Below, piece by piece: positions 1 to 7,788 of a stretch of 64,000 bases of DNA (position 1 is the stretch's first letter; every line of letters begins with the position of its first letter). The position numbers were made by a program, and so were the translations under genes. The stretch is from contig NZ_PRDM01000001.1 of the NCBI RefSeq assembly GCF_015182285.1, forward strand, positions 1,178,001-1,242,000. Direction: 5' to 3'. The notes beneath the pieces are model-generated. The model did no database searches, was not told where the DNA came from, and saw nothing but the letters and a program-made list of their open reading frames with translations. This DNA is from Flavobacterium hungaricum. Its GTDB lineage: Bacteria > Bacteroidota > Bacteroidia > Flavobacteriales > Flavobacteriaceae.

Positions 1-315
1 TTGTATTTTATGATCTATTCGGCAAACGATTTTAGAAATCCAAATTATGCGGTGGGTTATGCCACAGCTAAGAGTCCGTTAGGGCCTTGGGAAAAAGCAG
101 CAGAAAATCCAATAATCAGCAGAAAAGATATCGGCATAAATGGAGTCGGCCACGGTGATGTTTTTTATGATAAAAACGGAAAAATGAAATATGTGCTGCA
201 TACTCATTTTAGCAGCAGCGATGTTTCGCCAAGAAAAACCGGAATTATCGATCTTATTTTTGAAGGTGATAAAATCAAAGCAGACTTTAAATCTTTTGTT
301 CTTTTGACAGAATAA
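1..315 (+). CDS. Glycoside hydrolase family 43-like protein, C-terminal part
   Basis: This is the last 104 codons of a gene whose 5' part lies outside the window. The visible piece has beta-strand-rich character and motifs of the five-bladed propeller of GH43 enzymes, such as GYATAKSPLGPW and GVGHGDVFYD near residues 20-57. In the family the blades carry acidic catalytic residues that act on arabinose- or xylose-containing glycans; most of those lie upstream and cannot be checked. The TTG at base 1 is not a credible start. A hairpin with a T-run follows the stop directly. The GH43 assignment rests on motif memory and is fairly but not fully secure; a related propeller family such as GH117 or GH32 is possible. 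Confidence 0.65.
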   Translation: MYFMIYSANDFRNPNYAVGYATAKSPLGPWEKAAENPIISRKDIGINGVGHGDVFYDKNGKMKYVLHTHFSSSDVSPRKTGIIDLIFEGDKIKADFKSFVLLTE

Positions 316-341
316 GCGTTTATTTTAGAGTTAATAACGGG

Positions 342-368
342 AAAGAGATGCAATACATCTCTTTTTTT
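342..368 (+). terminator. Rho-independent terminator after the GH43-like gene
   Basis: Nine-base arms AAAGAGATG (342-350) and CATCTCTTT (356-364) enclose a 5-nt loop and are followed by a T-run to 368. It lies 27 bases after the GH43-like stop codon. Confidence 0.8.
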
Positions 369-448
369 ATTATCGCGTTTGCATTCTGGTGTATGGATGA
401 TAATTGTCTAATTCAAATCAAATTTGTACATTGTTGAAAATTATAAGT

Positions 449-862
449 ATGACTCCAAAAATAGAAGATTTGATTCCGCATAGAGCCCCATTTTTATTTG
501 TGGATGAAATTATTTCTGCTACGACTGAAACCATTATTGGCTTAAAAACTTTTACAGAAAAAGACGTTTGGCTGCAGGGAAGTTTTCCAGAACTTAATTT
601 TGTTCCTGGAACAATTTTGATAGAAGCTATGGCGCAATGCGGCGGTGCCGGAGTAAAAATGCTGGGCATTGCCGATGGTGTTTTTGGCTTGGTAAGCTTG
701 GATAAAGTAGAATTTTTTGCCGGTGTTGAGTTTAAAAAACTTGTCAAATTTGTGGTAAAAAATATCCGCTTAAGCGAAAAAATCATTAAACAATCCGGCG
801 AAGCTTTTGCAGATGACCAATTAATATTAAAAGGCGAGTGGCTGTGCGTTAAACTGCAGTAA
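449..862 (+). CDS. FabZ-like hotdog-fold protein with altered active site
   Basis: A 137-residue single hotdog domain resembling 3-hydroxyacyl-ACP dehydratases, which dehydrate beta-hydroxyacyl-ACP in fatty acid or polyene synthesis. HRAPFLFVDE (residues 10-19) and PGTILIEAMAQ (about 55-65) match the family. FabZ normally has the catalytic His in a GHFPGxPxxPG segment; here the equivalent reads GSFPELNFVPG, so the His is Ser while the following Glu in IEAMAQ is kept. It may be a divergent dehydratase or a non-catalytic hotdog protein, as seen in aryl-polyene/flexirubin clusters, but no such cluster is adjacent. The ATG at 449 was chosen over the TTG at 404 because the family similarity begins just after it. 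Confidence 0.75.
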   Translation: MTPKIEDLIPHRAPFLFVDEIISATTETIIGLKTFTEKDVWLQGSFPELNFVPGTILIEAMAQCGGAGVKMLGIADGVFGLVSLDKVEFFAGVEFKKLVKFVVKNIRLSEKIIKQSGEAFADDQLILKGEWLCVKLQ

Positions 863-997
863 TGTTTTATTGTTTAATGAAATAATGTTGCAATTGCTGA
901 AAAGGCTGTTATTTATTTAAAGCAATTCTAAATTAAAGTCATTTTGAATAACTAAATTTTGTATTTTAGTTTCTTATAAAACCCAAAATAGATCTAT

Positions 998-1381
998 ATG
1001 AATTCAAAAACAGACTTAGGATTATTAGTATTGCGCATCAGTATTGGCGGTTTGATGCTTTTTCATGGTGTAGCAAAGATTCTGCATGGAATTTCGTTTT
1101 TAACCGAAAATATGGGAGCAATTGGTTATGCTGTTTACATTGGAGAAGTTGTGGCTCCATTGGCTATTTTAGCAGGATGGAGAACTAAAATTGCAGCGGT
1201 AATTTTTGCGGTTAATTGTATAGTAGCTATTGCAGTTGCTCACGCCAATGAAATTTTCTCAATCAGCGAACACGGAGGCTATGCGCTTGAACTGCTAATG
1301 CTTTACCTTTTAGGTGCTGTTGCTTTGGTATTTACAGGAGCAGGAAAATATGCAGTTTCGAGCTCTAATAAATGGGACTAA
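998..1381 (+). CDS. DoxX family membrane protein
   Basis: A 127-residue protein with four hydrophobic helices, typical of the DoxX/DoxD family. The first helix has the family pattern LLVLRISIGGLMLFHGVAKI, and AILAGWRTKIAAV follows in the middle. Family members are inner-membrane proteins of mostly unclear role, some linked to thiosulfate oxidation or redox stress. It is monocistronic, ended by a strong bidirectional hairpin shared with the convergent barrel gene. The product class is secure, the function is not. Confidence 0.85.
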   Translation: MNSKTDLGLLVLRISIGGLMLFHGVAKILHGISFLTENMGAIGYAVYIGEVVAPLAILAGWRTKIAAVIFAVNCIVAIAVAHANEIFSISEHGGYALELLMLYLLGAVALVFTGAGKYAVSSSNKWD

Positions 1382-1400
1382 ATTTTAAGATATAAGATTC

Positions 1401-1437
1401 AAAAAAGCTCTAAGCCACGACGGTTTAGAGCTTTTTT
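1401..1437. terminator. Bidirectional terminator between doxX-like and barrel genes
   Basis: Arms AAAAAAGCTCTAA (1401-1413) and TTAGAGCTTTTTT (1425-1437) are perfect complements. They give U-runs on both strands between two convergent genes. Confidence 0.85.
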
Positions 1438-1520
1438 GCTTTGAGACTTTAAGTTTTGATGCTATCTTTAAAATAAAAAACTGGTGTTCTTTGTGTTTAA
1501 AATTCCGCTTTGTATTGATT

Positions 1521-2582
1521 TTAGAAAGCCTCTCCAATTCTAAAATAAATTCCCCAATCGCCCTTACCGACGGCACCGTCCAGGCCTACATTAAATTTTG
1601 ATTTCTTAAACGGATTATAACGAAAACCGGCACCGGCACCAGGATATAATTTCCAGTCAAAACTTGGAGTGTCAGAACCGTACATTGTTGCAAGCCCTGC
1701 AAAACCAACCAATCCCGTTTTTGTGCCAAAATTGTATCGATATTCTCCCTGGATGTCCATTATACCTGCACCGCGATATTTTCCTTCAGAATATCCTCGA
1801 ATATCCGTATTGCCAATCGTACTCTGCTGTTCAAACGCTACATTTCCTAAACCAAATTTTCCGTAAGCGCGTACTGCAATTACATCTTTGTTTCCTCTGG
1901 CGGGGATGTATTTGTTGGCTTGAACAGAAACGCGATTCGAAGCCAGTTCATTGTCCATAAATTTGGGATAAGTAGACCAGTCCAATCTGATTTTATAGCC
2001 TTCGGTCGGGTAATAAACGGCATTTCTGGTATCGTACAGCAAGTTGATCACCAAAGCATTACTGTACGAAACAGACGAAGGCGAAATATTATCTTCATAA
2101 GTGGTGTTGTAATGCGCAAAAGTGTAAGAGAGGCCGGCGTAAAATCTGCCGACAAGTTTTCGTTGAGCCCCTGCACTCGCCACAGTAGTTTTGGTTCCGT
2201 AATCATAAAAATCCGGTTCCTCGATATCGTCTACGTAAAACTGTGAATTCTGATTTCCGGTAAAAAAGAACAATTTCAGCCGCCATTGGTCTTGATTCAG
2301 GTACCATTTATTAAAAAATGCAACAAAATAGGATTTGTTTGTAGTGTAAATAGCAGACATTCCAGACATAGATTTGGGCGAAATCGTGTCTTTTTCATTT
2401 GCTTTGTACATCATCATCGGAATCACGCCCAGCATTGTTTCAAGATTTCGATTATAACTTAAATACGGCATTACTCTCAATTCTATTTTTTTCTCTTTTT
2501 TGAAAACAGAATCCTTAGTTTTTTGTCCAAAAGAAGAATAGGCGAAGATGATAAAAAAGAATAAAAGTAGAAAATGCCTCAT
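1521..2582 (-). CDS. Omp85/BamA-type outer membrane beta-barrel protein
   Basis: A 353-residue exported protein with a signal peptide ending near FGQ (residue 20). The body alternates polar and aromatic residues as in beta-strands and ends in Phe, as expected for BAM substrates. DIRGYSEGKYRG near residue 255 matches the conserved loop-6 (V/I)RG(F/Y) motif of the Omp85 superfamily, and the C-terminal strands match surface antigen D15. The protein is too short to carry POTRA domains, so it is the barrel-only type, often lipid- or protein-transport linked. It is monocistronic. No substrate can be inferred. Confidence 0.8.
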   Translation of the reverse strand: MRHFLLLFFFIIFAYSSFGQKTKDSVFKKEKKIELRVMPYLSYNRNLETMLGVIPMMMYKANEKDTISPKSMSGMSAIYTTNKSYFVAFFNKWYLNQDQWRLKLFFFTGNQNSQFYVDDIEEPDFYDYGTKTTVASAGAQRKLVGRFYAGLSYTFAHYNTTYEDNISPSSVSYSNALVINLLYDTRNAVYYPTEGYKIRLDWSTYPKFMDNELASNRVSVQANKYIPARGNKDVIAVRAYGKFGLGNVAFEQQSTIGNTDIRGYSEGKYRGAGIMDIQGEYRYNFGTKTGLVGFAGLATMYGSDTPSFDWKLYPGAGAGFRYNPFKKSKFNVGLDGAVGKGDWGIYFRIGEAF

Positions 2583-2682
2583 AGTATAAATTTGTTTTAG
2601 TGAATTTATATTTTGCAGCGCAATGCATTCTGATACTTGTAAATTTAAATAAAATAACTGTAAGTGTTTGAAGTTTAATGTT

Positions 2683-3885
2683 TTAATTTGTGTTATTTTT
2701 CTTAAAAACAGCAGTCAATCGCTCCAAAGCATTTTCAGAAAAAAGATGTGCCGCATTTTCCAAAGTTTCTTTTACAGCTGCAGCGGCTCTTTTTGTCATT
2801 TGTTCTTCAAAGACTGCCACGGCTGTTTTAATATCAGAAAATTGATTTGAAGTTAGATTTTCAGCCAGATCCACAGCATCCAGCAGCGCCAGATTGGCGC
2901 CTTTTCCAGCAAACGGAGGCATTCGGTGTGCGGCATCGCCAAGCATGGTTAGGTTTTTCTGCGTTTTCCAAGATTGATTGAACGGAAAATAGTATTGCGG
3001 ACGCAGTATAAAATGTAATTCTTTACTTGTAAAAAGCGCATCCCACTGCGGACTCCAATCTTTGTAGACCTCTTTAAACCATTTGTAAACTTGCTGATGA
3101 TCGGTAAAATCTAAATTACTTTGCTCAATTTGATTTTCTGGGAGCTTACTGCTGGCTAAAAACATAAGCGAACCGTCTCCTTTTGTGCCGTACATAATAG
3201 CCTGCCTGCTGCCAAACGCGAGTACTTTACCGCCTTTAGAAAACTCGAAAAGCTGCGGTACATTTTCTTTAGCGTTGTAAATAGTGCCTTCCAACATTGT
3301 AATGCCAGAGTAAACGGGTTTTATGTCACTTAAATACGGGCGGATTTTAGAATGGGATCCGTCGGCGCCGACCACAAAATCAGCATAAAAATCGAAGTCA
3401 TTTTTTAGATAAATCCTCCAGCCGGTATTTTCTTTTTTCATCGAAACAAACTGGCTGTCCCAAATTATAGTTTCGGGTTCAAGTGAATTCAGGAGTATGC
3501 TTCGCAGTTCAGACCGATCAATTTCTGGTCGTGGTTTCGAAATGTTTTGGATCGAATTGCCATGAATGCCTGATTCCTCATCTTTATGAGAATGTCGCGC
3601 TTCGTGCTCATCAAATCTCAATTCCAATTTTTGATCGACAATTCGGGCTTTGCTTGCATTGGAACGAACATTCTGGTAAAATTCTTCCAGTAAATTGGCT
3701 TCTTTCATGGCTTTTAAACCAGAATCCTCATGTAAGTCTAAAGGTGCGCCTTGAACCCGAACTTGGTCATTACGATCTCTTTCGTAAACCTTTACCGAAA
3801 CATTTTTCATTTGTAAAAGCCGGGCAAGGAGTAAACCGCCCATTCCGCCGCCAATAACGGCGACTTGTTTATTTTGTAGCAGCAT
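2683..3885 (-). CDS. TetX-like FAD-dependent monooxygenase
   Basis: A 400-residue class A flavoprotein monooxygenase. The FAD dinucleotide motif VIGGGMGGLLLA is at residues 9-20, and the second FAD signature GDAAHRMPPFAGKGAN is near residue 315. APLDLHEDSGLKAMKEA resembles the corresponding segment of Tet(X) proteins, which hydroxylate tetracyclines, but the substrate-contact region is too diverged for a resistance call. Chromosomal TetX relatives of unknown substrate are common in Flavobacteriia. It starts 30 bases after the stop of an AraC-type regulator on the same strand, so the two probably form an operon, with the regulator sensing a substrate or a related compound. Confidence 0.85.
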   Translation of the reverse strand: MLLQNKQVAVIGGGMGGLLLARLLQMKNVSVKVYERDRNDQVRVQGAPLDLHEDSGLKAMKEANLLEEFYQNVRSNASKARIVDQKLELRFDEHEARHSHKDEESGIHGNSIQNISKPRPEIDRSELRSILLNSLEPETIIWDSQFVSMKKENTGWRIYLKNDFDFYADFVVGADGSHSKIRPYLSDIKPVYSGITMLEGTIYNAKENVPQLFEFSKGGKVLAFGSRQAIMYGTKGDGSLMFLASSKLPENQIEQSNLDFTDHQQVYKWFKEVYKDWSPQWDALFTSKELHFILRPQYYFPFNQSWKTQKNLTMLGDAAHRMPPFAGKGANLALLDAVDLAENLTSNQFSDIKTAVAVFEEQMTKRAAAAVKETLENAAHLFSENALERLTAVFKKNNTN

Positions 3886-3915
3886 AGTTTTATTTTTTAA
3901 ATCTATGCAGCAAAA

Positions 3916-4674
3916 TTATTGTGATGAAAGAGCCGATAATAGTATAAATCGGTCGTTTTTGTTTTGAAATAATTCTTTTGGGAGCGCTCCCGAAATTTTC
4001 TTCATTTCTTTTATAAAGTGATTCTGATCTGTAAAATTCTCCTCTGGAAACAGTTTTCCCTTTGCAATGTGTTCCAGCGAAGCACGAAAACGAAGAATTG
4101 AGCAATATGTTTTTAAAGAAATGCCAAAATAGTTATTAAAATACCTGTTGATCTGACGGCTGCTCCAATTGGATTGTTCAGAAAGCTCTTGTACAGTCAT
4201 AGAGCCGTTTGTTTTGTAAATCAGTTCAAACAGCTTTTGTTTGCGGGGATCGACTTGTTTTGTTAGTAAAGAATGAATTTTAGAAGAAGCTTTTTCACAG
4301 CACCATTCAAAGTTTTTCAAATCATTTTGGTTGAAATCCCAAAAATCAGGTGCTCCCATTTTTGCTGAGTCGAGAAAGGCTGCAATACTTTCGTGAAAAA
4401 TATATTCTGCTGCCAAAAGCTTAAAGCTGATTACAAATGTCAGACTGTTGGCTGGAATCTGTCCTTTTTCATATTGCTGTGTTCCTAAACCTAAAAGTCT
4501 TACCTGAAAGGCATTTTCTTGGGTGTGTGTAAAAGACAAGTCGATTCTGCCGTCGGGAAGTCCTATTGTTTCTAGTGTTTGATCAGATTTGTAGTGCATG
4601 CACCAAAAACTATCGACAAAATCAGAAAGATCTGGATTTGGTTTTACAGCTCTGTATTCTAAATCGGGATGCAT
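3916..4674 (-). CDS. AraC family transcriptional regulator
   Basis: A 252-residue regulator. The N-terminal part (1-150) has the pattern of the DUF6597-type sensor domain seen in AraC regulators (YRAVKPNPDLSDFVDSFWC). The C-terminal third carries two helix-turn-helix motifs (VQELSEQSNWSSRQINRYFNNYFG and the following FTDQNHFIKEMKK). It lies directly upstream of the TetX-like monooxygenase with a 30-base gap and likely controls it. No effector can be named. Confidence 0.88.
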   Translation of the reverse strand: MHPDLEYRAVKPNPDLSDFVDSFWCMHYKSDQTLETIGLPDGRIDLSFTHTQENAFQVRLLGLGTQQYEKGQIPANSLTFVISFKLLAAEYIFHESIAAFLDSAKMGAPDFWDFNQNDLKNFEWCCEKASSKIHSLLTKQVDPRKQKLFELIYKTNGSMTVQELSEQSNWSSRQINRYFNNYFGISLKTYCSILRFRASLEHIAKGKLFPEENFTDQNHFIKEMKKISGALPKELFQNKNDRFILLSALSSQ

Positions 4675-4984
4675 TTTAGTAAAATTTAAACGAAAGTATG
4701 CAAATTGTTATTCAGTTCTATGCAGTCAGGTCAGTTTTAAATCGGTTTTACAGGTGTTTCTATAGGACGAAATACCGCCTTGAAAAACTTAACATTGGGT
4801 AAGTGTTTGAAGGGTAGTTGTTTATGTTTGGTTTTTCTCGGCTATTAAAAACTTAACATTGGCGAATACCTTTTTCAATCTATCTTTGGTTATTATTTTT
4901 TGATGTTAATTTAATGATTTAATAACATTAAAAAATATAAATTATAAAAATTAATTTAACTGAATTCTTAAAATTAAGACAATA
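4675..4984. other. Intergenic region with a 16-bp direct repeat
   Basis: This 310-base divergent gap holds promoters for the AraC gene (minus) and the lysine-rich gene (plus). AAAAACTTAACATTGG occurs at 4783-4798 and again at 4847-4862, 64 bases apart. The last 80 bases are almost pure A/T. The repeat may be a regulator site, but nothing else supports this. Confidence 0.6.
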
Positions 4985-5527
4985 ATGACAAAAGAAGTAT
5001 TAACTAATGACTCTGAACCAGAAGTAGACGCGAATACAATTGTCTCTACCGACGCAATCGATCAGAACGAGGCTCAAAATACAGAGACGAATTCGACTGC
5101 ATCTGAGGAAGCAGCTGAAAAACCTAAGGCAAAAAGAACTTCAAGAAAAACGGCAGAAACAGCTGCTGTTGTTTTAGAAGAGCAGACAGAACAAGAAGGG
5201 GAAGAAGTAACGGCTGCAACAGAAGAGGAATCGACTGGCGAGGAAAAAGATAAATCTAAAAACAAAAAACAAAGTAAAAAGATGAAAGAAAAAGATAAAA
5301 AACAGCTTGCTGAGAAAAAAGAAAAATTGAAAAAGAAAAAAGCGGCTGCTAAGAAAAAAGAAAAAGCAAAAGATCTAAAGAAAGAGAAGGCTAAAAAAGC
5401 CAAACTAAAAGCAAAAGCAAAAAAGAAAGACAAAGCTAAAAAAGCAAAAGATAAGGCAAAAGCTAAAAAGATTGCTAAGAAAAAAGCAAAAAGATCTAAA
5501 GCAAAAAAGAATAGCAAAAAGAAATAA
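4985..5527 (+). CDS. Lysine/alanine-rich histone H1-like protein with acidic N-terminus
   Basis: A 180-residue low-complexity protein. Residues 1-85 are acidic and rich in Glu, Thr and Ala, with a KAKRTSRK island near residue 48. Residues 88-180 consist almost only of Lys, Ala and a few Asp/Glu, in repeats of KAKK/KKAK type. This resembles bacterial histone H1-like (Hc1/AlgP-type) tails that bind DNA or RNA by charge. There is no enzymatic domain. The acidic head could shield the basic tail or bind a partner. It is monocistronic, followed by an 8-bp tandem repeat and a terminator. Function is inferred only from composition. Confidence 0.75.
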   Translation: MTKEVLTNDSEPEVDANTIVSTDAIDQNEAQNTETNSTASEEAAEKPKAKRTSRKTAETAAVVLEEQTEQEGEEVTAATEEESTGEEKDKSKNKKQSKKMKEKDKKQLAEKKEKLKKKKAAAKKKEKAKDLKKEKAKKAKLKAKAKKKDKAKKAKDKAKAKKIAKKKAKRSKAKKNSKKK

Positions 5528-5534
5528 ATTAGAG

Positions 5535-5630
5535 AATTAGGCAATTAGACAATTAGACAATTAGACAATTAGACAATTTGATAATTAGATAATTAAACAA
5601 TTTGATAATTAGATAATTAGATGATTAGTG
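5535..5630. repeat. 8-bp tandem repeat, about 12 units
   Basis: The tract runs as imperfect copies of AATTAGAC/AATTAGAT directly after the lysine-rich gene. The first five units are nearly identical and the rest carry one or two changes each. It lies in the 3' untranslated region, so copy number could vary by slippage without touching a reading frame. Confidence 0.85.
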
Positions 5631-5701
5631 TTTTTCTTGAAGTTGATTCGTTTGAATCTCAATTTTGCTCCGAATGACATTTTGGAATTTGAATTTTAAA
5701 T

Positions 5702-5740
5702 AAAATATGCCGTACAAAGGATAGCTGTACGGCATATTTT
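5702..5740. terminator. Bidirectional terminator
   Basis: Perfect 15-base arms AAAATATGCCGTACA (5702-5716) and TGTACGGCATATTTT (5726-5740) flank a 9-nt loop. They lie between the convergent lysine-rich and RidA genes. Confidence 0.85.
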
Positions 5741-5753
5741 ATTTTAACCCAAA

Positions 5754-6143
5754 TTATTTTACAACCGTAGCTTCTAATTCTACTGCCAAGGTTTCAAAAA
5801 GACTTTTGACTTCAAGAAGAGTAGTAGCCTGAGTAATGTTGTGTTTGGCAATCCAATCTTGGAATATATTAAAATGGGGCCAGAGATCGGCGGTAGAAGT
5901 GGTGTAGATGTTGAGTCTTACAATACCGCTGCAATCGTATCCGGCCTGGGTAATAACCTGTTCTAAGTTTTTGAGAGAAAGAATAAGCTGTGATTCCATA
6001 TTCTCATTGCTTGAAATTCCGTCTGCGCTAATGGCACATTGGCCAGATACGTACAAAGTTCCTTCCGGATTTTTTACTTCAACTGCCTGCGCGTAACTGC
6101 GTTCGTTCTGCCACTGCCAAGGATTTATGATTCTTTTTTCCAT
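5754..6143 (-). CDS. RidA/YjgF family protein lacking the catalytic Arg
   Basis: A 129-residue protein of the Rid (YjgF/YER057c) superfamily, small trimeric proteins; RidA hydrolyses 2-aminoacrylate and related imines. The family core GTLYVSGQCAISADG and the IYTTS region are visible. Deaminating members carry an Arg in a PAR(T/S)xV segment; here that segment reads QATTLLEVKSLF, so the Arg is absent and the protein is probably of a non-deaminase subgroup. A dyad resembling a Crp/Fnr site lies 81-94 bases upstream of its start, just after the stop codon of a Crp/Fnr-family gene on the same strand. Confidence 0.85.
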   Translation of the reverse strand: MEKRIINPWQWQNERSYAQAVEVKNPEGTLYVSGQCAISADGISSNENMESQLILSLKNLEQVITQAGYDCSGIVRLNIYTTSTADLWPHFNIFQDWIAKHNITQATTLLEVKSLFETLAVELEATVVK

Positions 6144-6223
6144 TTGTTTTGCTTTAAAAATTAGTAAAGCAAAATTGGTTATAATGGGTGAAATCAGCTC
6201 TTGATCTTTCTCACAAATAATAA

Positions 6224-6237
6224 GTGATGTATATCAC
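6224..6237. promoter_or_regulatory. Possible Crp/Fnr-type operator before ridA-like gene
   Basis: GTGATGTATATCAC is symmetric at 12 of 14 positions and has the GTGA/TCAC half-sites typical of Crp-family sites. It sits 81-94 bases upstream of the RidA-family start and next to the stop codon of the Crp/Fnr gene, so local control is plausible but untested. Confidence 0.45.
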
Positions 6238-6238
6238 A

Positions 6239-6802
6239 TCAGGAAGAAAGCCGGCTCAAAGTTTCGCGCGAAACCCCCAGATACGAGGCAATCAGGCTTT
6301 TTGGAACGCGTTGAAAAAGAGAAGGATATTGCTGGAGTAAATGTTCATAACGTTCTTTAGAGTTGGATGTGAGCCAGGAAATAATTCGGCGCTGTGATCC
6401 TAAGAAACCAAAAGTAGCTTTTTCCAGAAAAAAACGTTCCATTTTCTGCAGGCCGCTGCAAAGCTTTTTGTAATCGTCGAGCGTACAGCAAAGTACTTCG
6501 GTATCTTCAAGACATTCAAGAGACATTGTGGCATTGGTTTGGGTGTAAAAAGCATAAAAATCACTTTCCCACCAATCCTCCATCGCAAAAGAAACAATGT
6601 GCTGTTTGGCAGAACTGTCTGTGTAAACCAATTTTAAAAGACCTGAAATTACAAAATAGGAGTATTTTACAGGATCTCCTTCCTGAATAAGAAACTGATG
6701 TTTTTTGAATTTTTTAGTGCTGAAATGGGAGTTTACAAACGCAAACTCTTCATCTGTCAGCGGAATGATTTTTTGGATGTGTTCTTTTAAATCAGCCTTC
6801 AT
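6239..6802 (-). CDS. Crp/Fnr family transcriptional regulator
   Basis: A 187-residue regulator with a cyclic-nucleotide-binding-like beta-roll (about 15-115; FLIQEGDPVKYSYFVISGLLKLVY) and a C-terminal winged helix (SLIASYLGVSRETLSRL). The two bases of contact in Crp-type recognition helices are compatible with SRETLSR. The cNMP pocket lacks the usual Arg-Ser pair, and there are no N-terminal Cys for an Fe-S cluster, so the signal is unknown. This type is common in Flavobacteriia. It lies upstream of the RidA-family gene on the same strand with a 95-base gap. Confidence 0.88.
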   Translation of the reverse strand: MKADLKEHIQKIIPLTDEEFAFVNSHFSTKKFKKHQFLIQEGDPVKYSYFVISGLLKLVYTDSSAKQHIVSFAMEDWWESDFYAFYTQTNATMSLECLEDTEVLCCTLDDYKKLCSGLQKMERFFLEKATFGFLGSQRRIISWLTSNSKERYEHLLQQYPSLFQRVPKSLIASYLGVSRETLSRLSS

Positions 6803-6827
6803 GAAAAGAGGAGTAGGGAATTAAAAT

Positions 6828-7292
6828 TTAAAGTTGCGTCTTCTTGCTTTTCTTTTCCAAAGTTAGTTTATCTATTTTTTGAAGAAATTCGGGATCAAAC
6901 TGAGAATAAGCACGTAAGCGGTATTTCTCGTCTCTTATGCGCATGACAAGCTTTATTTTCTGTACCATCAGCCAGATGGGTTCATAACGTTTATGTCCTA
7001 ATAAATACTGGATTTTTAGAATAGACATTTTTTTATGCGTTAAAGTCATCAGCTCGATGCAGATCATCCAATAACGAACCGGCAGATTAGAATTTTCCAT
7101 TACAGTTCCAGACCGAAGACTGATGCGGCTGCCGCATTTCTTGCATTGAAATTTTAAATCTGTTCTTCTAAAAGAGTGGGCATCATGGCCGCACTTTCTG
7201 CAGATTAAACCATTTTGCAGTCTTTTATCCTTTAATTCCTCTATGCAGGTTGCTTCATCGGGATATTTTTCAAAATAGGCTCTTAATTCCAT
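6828..7292 (-). CDS. Stand-alone IS1595-type transposase zinc-ribbon protein
   Basis: A 154-residue protein matching only the N-terminal part of IS1595-family transposases. It has a CRKCGH...CKKCGS zinc ribbon (residues 31-57) and then the RSGTVMENSNLPVRYW-type segment and helical region. The DDE catalytic domain, normally 150 or more residues further on, is absent, and no inverted repeats or target duplications are visible around it. It ends 26 bases before the Crp/Fnr gene on the same strand, so co-expression is possible. It is either a decayed element or a domesticated DNA-binding protein; an open, well-formed frame favours the latter. Confidence 0.7.
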   Translation of the reverse strand: MELRAYFEKYPDEATCIEELKDKRLQNGLICRKCGHDAHSFRRTDLKFQCKKCGSRISLRSGTVMENSNLPVRYWMICIELMTLTHKKMSILKIQYLLGHKRYEPIWLMVQKIKLVMRIRDEKYRLRAYSQFDPEFLQKIDKLTLEKKSKKTQL

Positions 7293-7363
7293 TAATATGC
7301 TTCATAATTTATGTTAAATATAAATTATTTATGTGAAGTGCAAAACTGTAAAATAAAAAAAAA

Positions 7364-7383
7364 GAATATTCTGTAGAATATTC
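7364..7383 (-). terminator. Terminator of the roadblock-like gene
   Basis: On the minus strand GAATATTC, a 4-nt loop and GAATATTC are followed by a run of nine T. It lies 28 bases after the stop codon of the roadblock-like gene. Confidence 0.75.
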
Positions 7384-7410
7384 CTTTTAATGGCGGTAAT
7401 CAAAAAAGCA

Positions 7411-7788
7411 TTAAAGTTTAGCCGCAATTTCTTTTTTATATTTATTTAAGATAGATTTTGTCATTCCTAAATTTGCTTTGGTAGAATCTACCGCTAGGTA
7501 AATAAAATAATCTTGATTGTCAGAAACATCAACAATGTGAATCTGTGACGTCAAAGTAATCATAATATTATCAATTACCTGACCTTGTAAGTTTAAAGCT
7601 TTGATAGCGTTCATTTTTGCTTTTACCACTTCAAGGTTAAAAGCAGAAGCTAATTCTGGATCAAAATCAGCTAGGACAGATTGTGAGTAGTATGCCATAC
7701 CTGTTGAGATTTCGGCAACAGAAACTGCGATAAAACCGGGTACGTTTTTCTTTAAGTCTTCTCCGAATTGGGTTAAAAAATCAGACAT
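7411..7788 (-). CDS. Roadblock/LC7-like small protein
   Basis: A 125-residue protein with the alternating helix/strand pattern of roadblock/LC7 (MglB-like) domains: an N-terminal helix LTQFGEDLKKNVPGFIAVSVAEI, a strand pair with IMITLTSQIHIVDVSDNQDYFIYLAVD, and a C-terminal helix. Members act as scaffolds or GTPase-activating partners of small GTPases; no GTPase gene is adjacent. The ATG at 7788 was chosen over one 16 codons upstream since the domain starts there. It is monocistronic with its own terminator. The assignment comes from pattern similarity and is moderate. Confidence 0.55.
   Translation of the reverse strand: MSDFLTQFGEDLKKNVPGFIAVSVAEISTGMAYYSQSVLADFDPELASAFNLEVVKAKMNAIKALNLQGQVIDNIMITLTSQIHIVDVSDNQDYFIYLAVDSTKANLGMTKSILNKYKKEIAAKL

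Noticed and set aside
2683..3885. Calling this gene a tetracycline-resistance determinant
   Set aside because: It shares the fold and some motifs with Tet(X), but substrate-contact regions are too different, and chromosomal relatives act on unknown substrates.
5074..5544. 156-codon frame antisense to the lysine-rich gene
   Set aside because: It is the mirror of Lys/Ala codons, giving Phe/Leu/Ala runs, and has no promoter or start context of its own.
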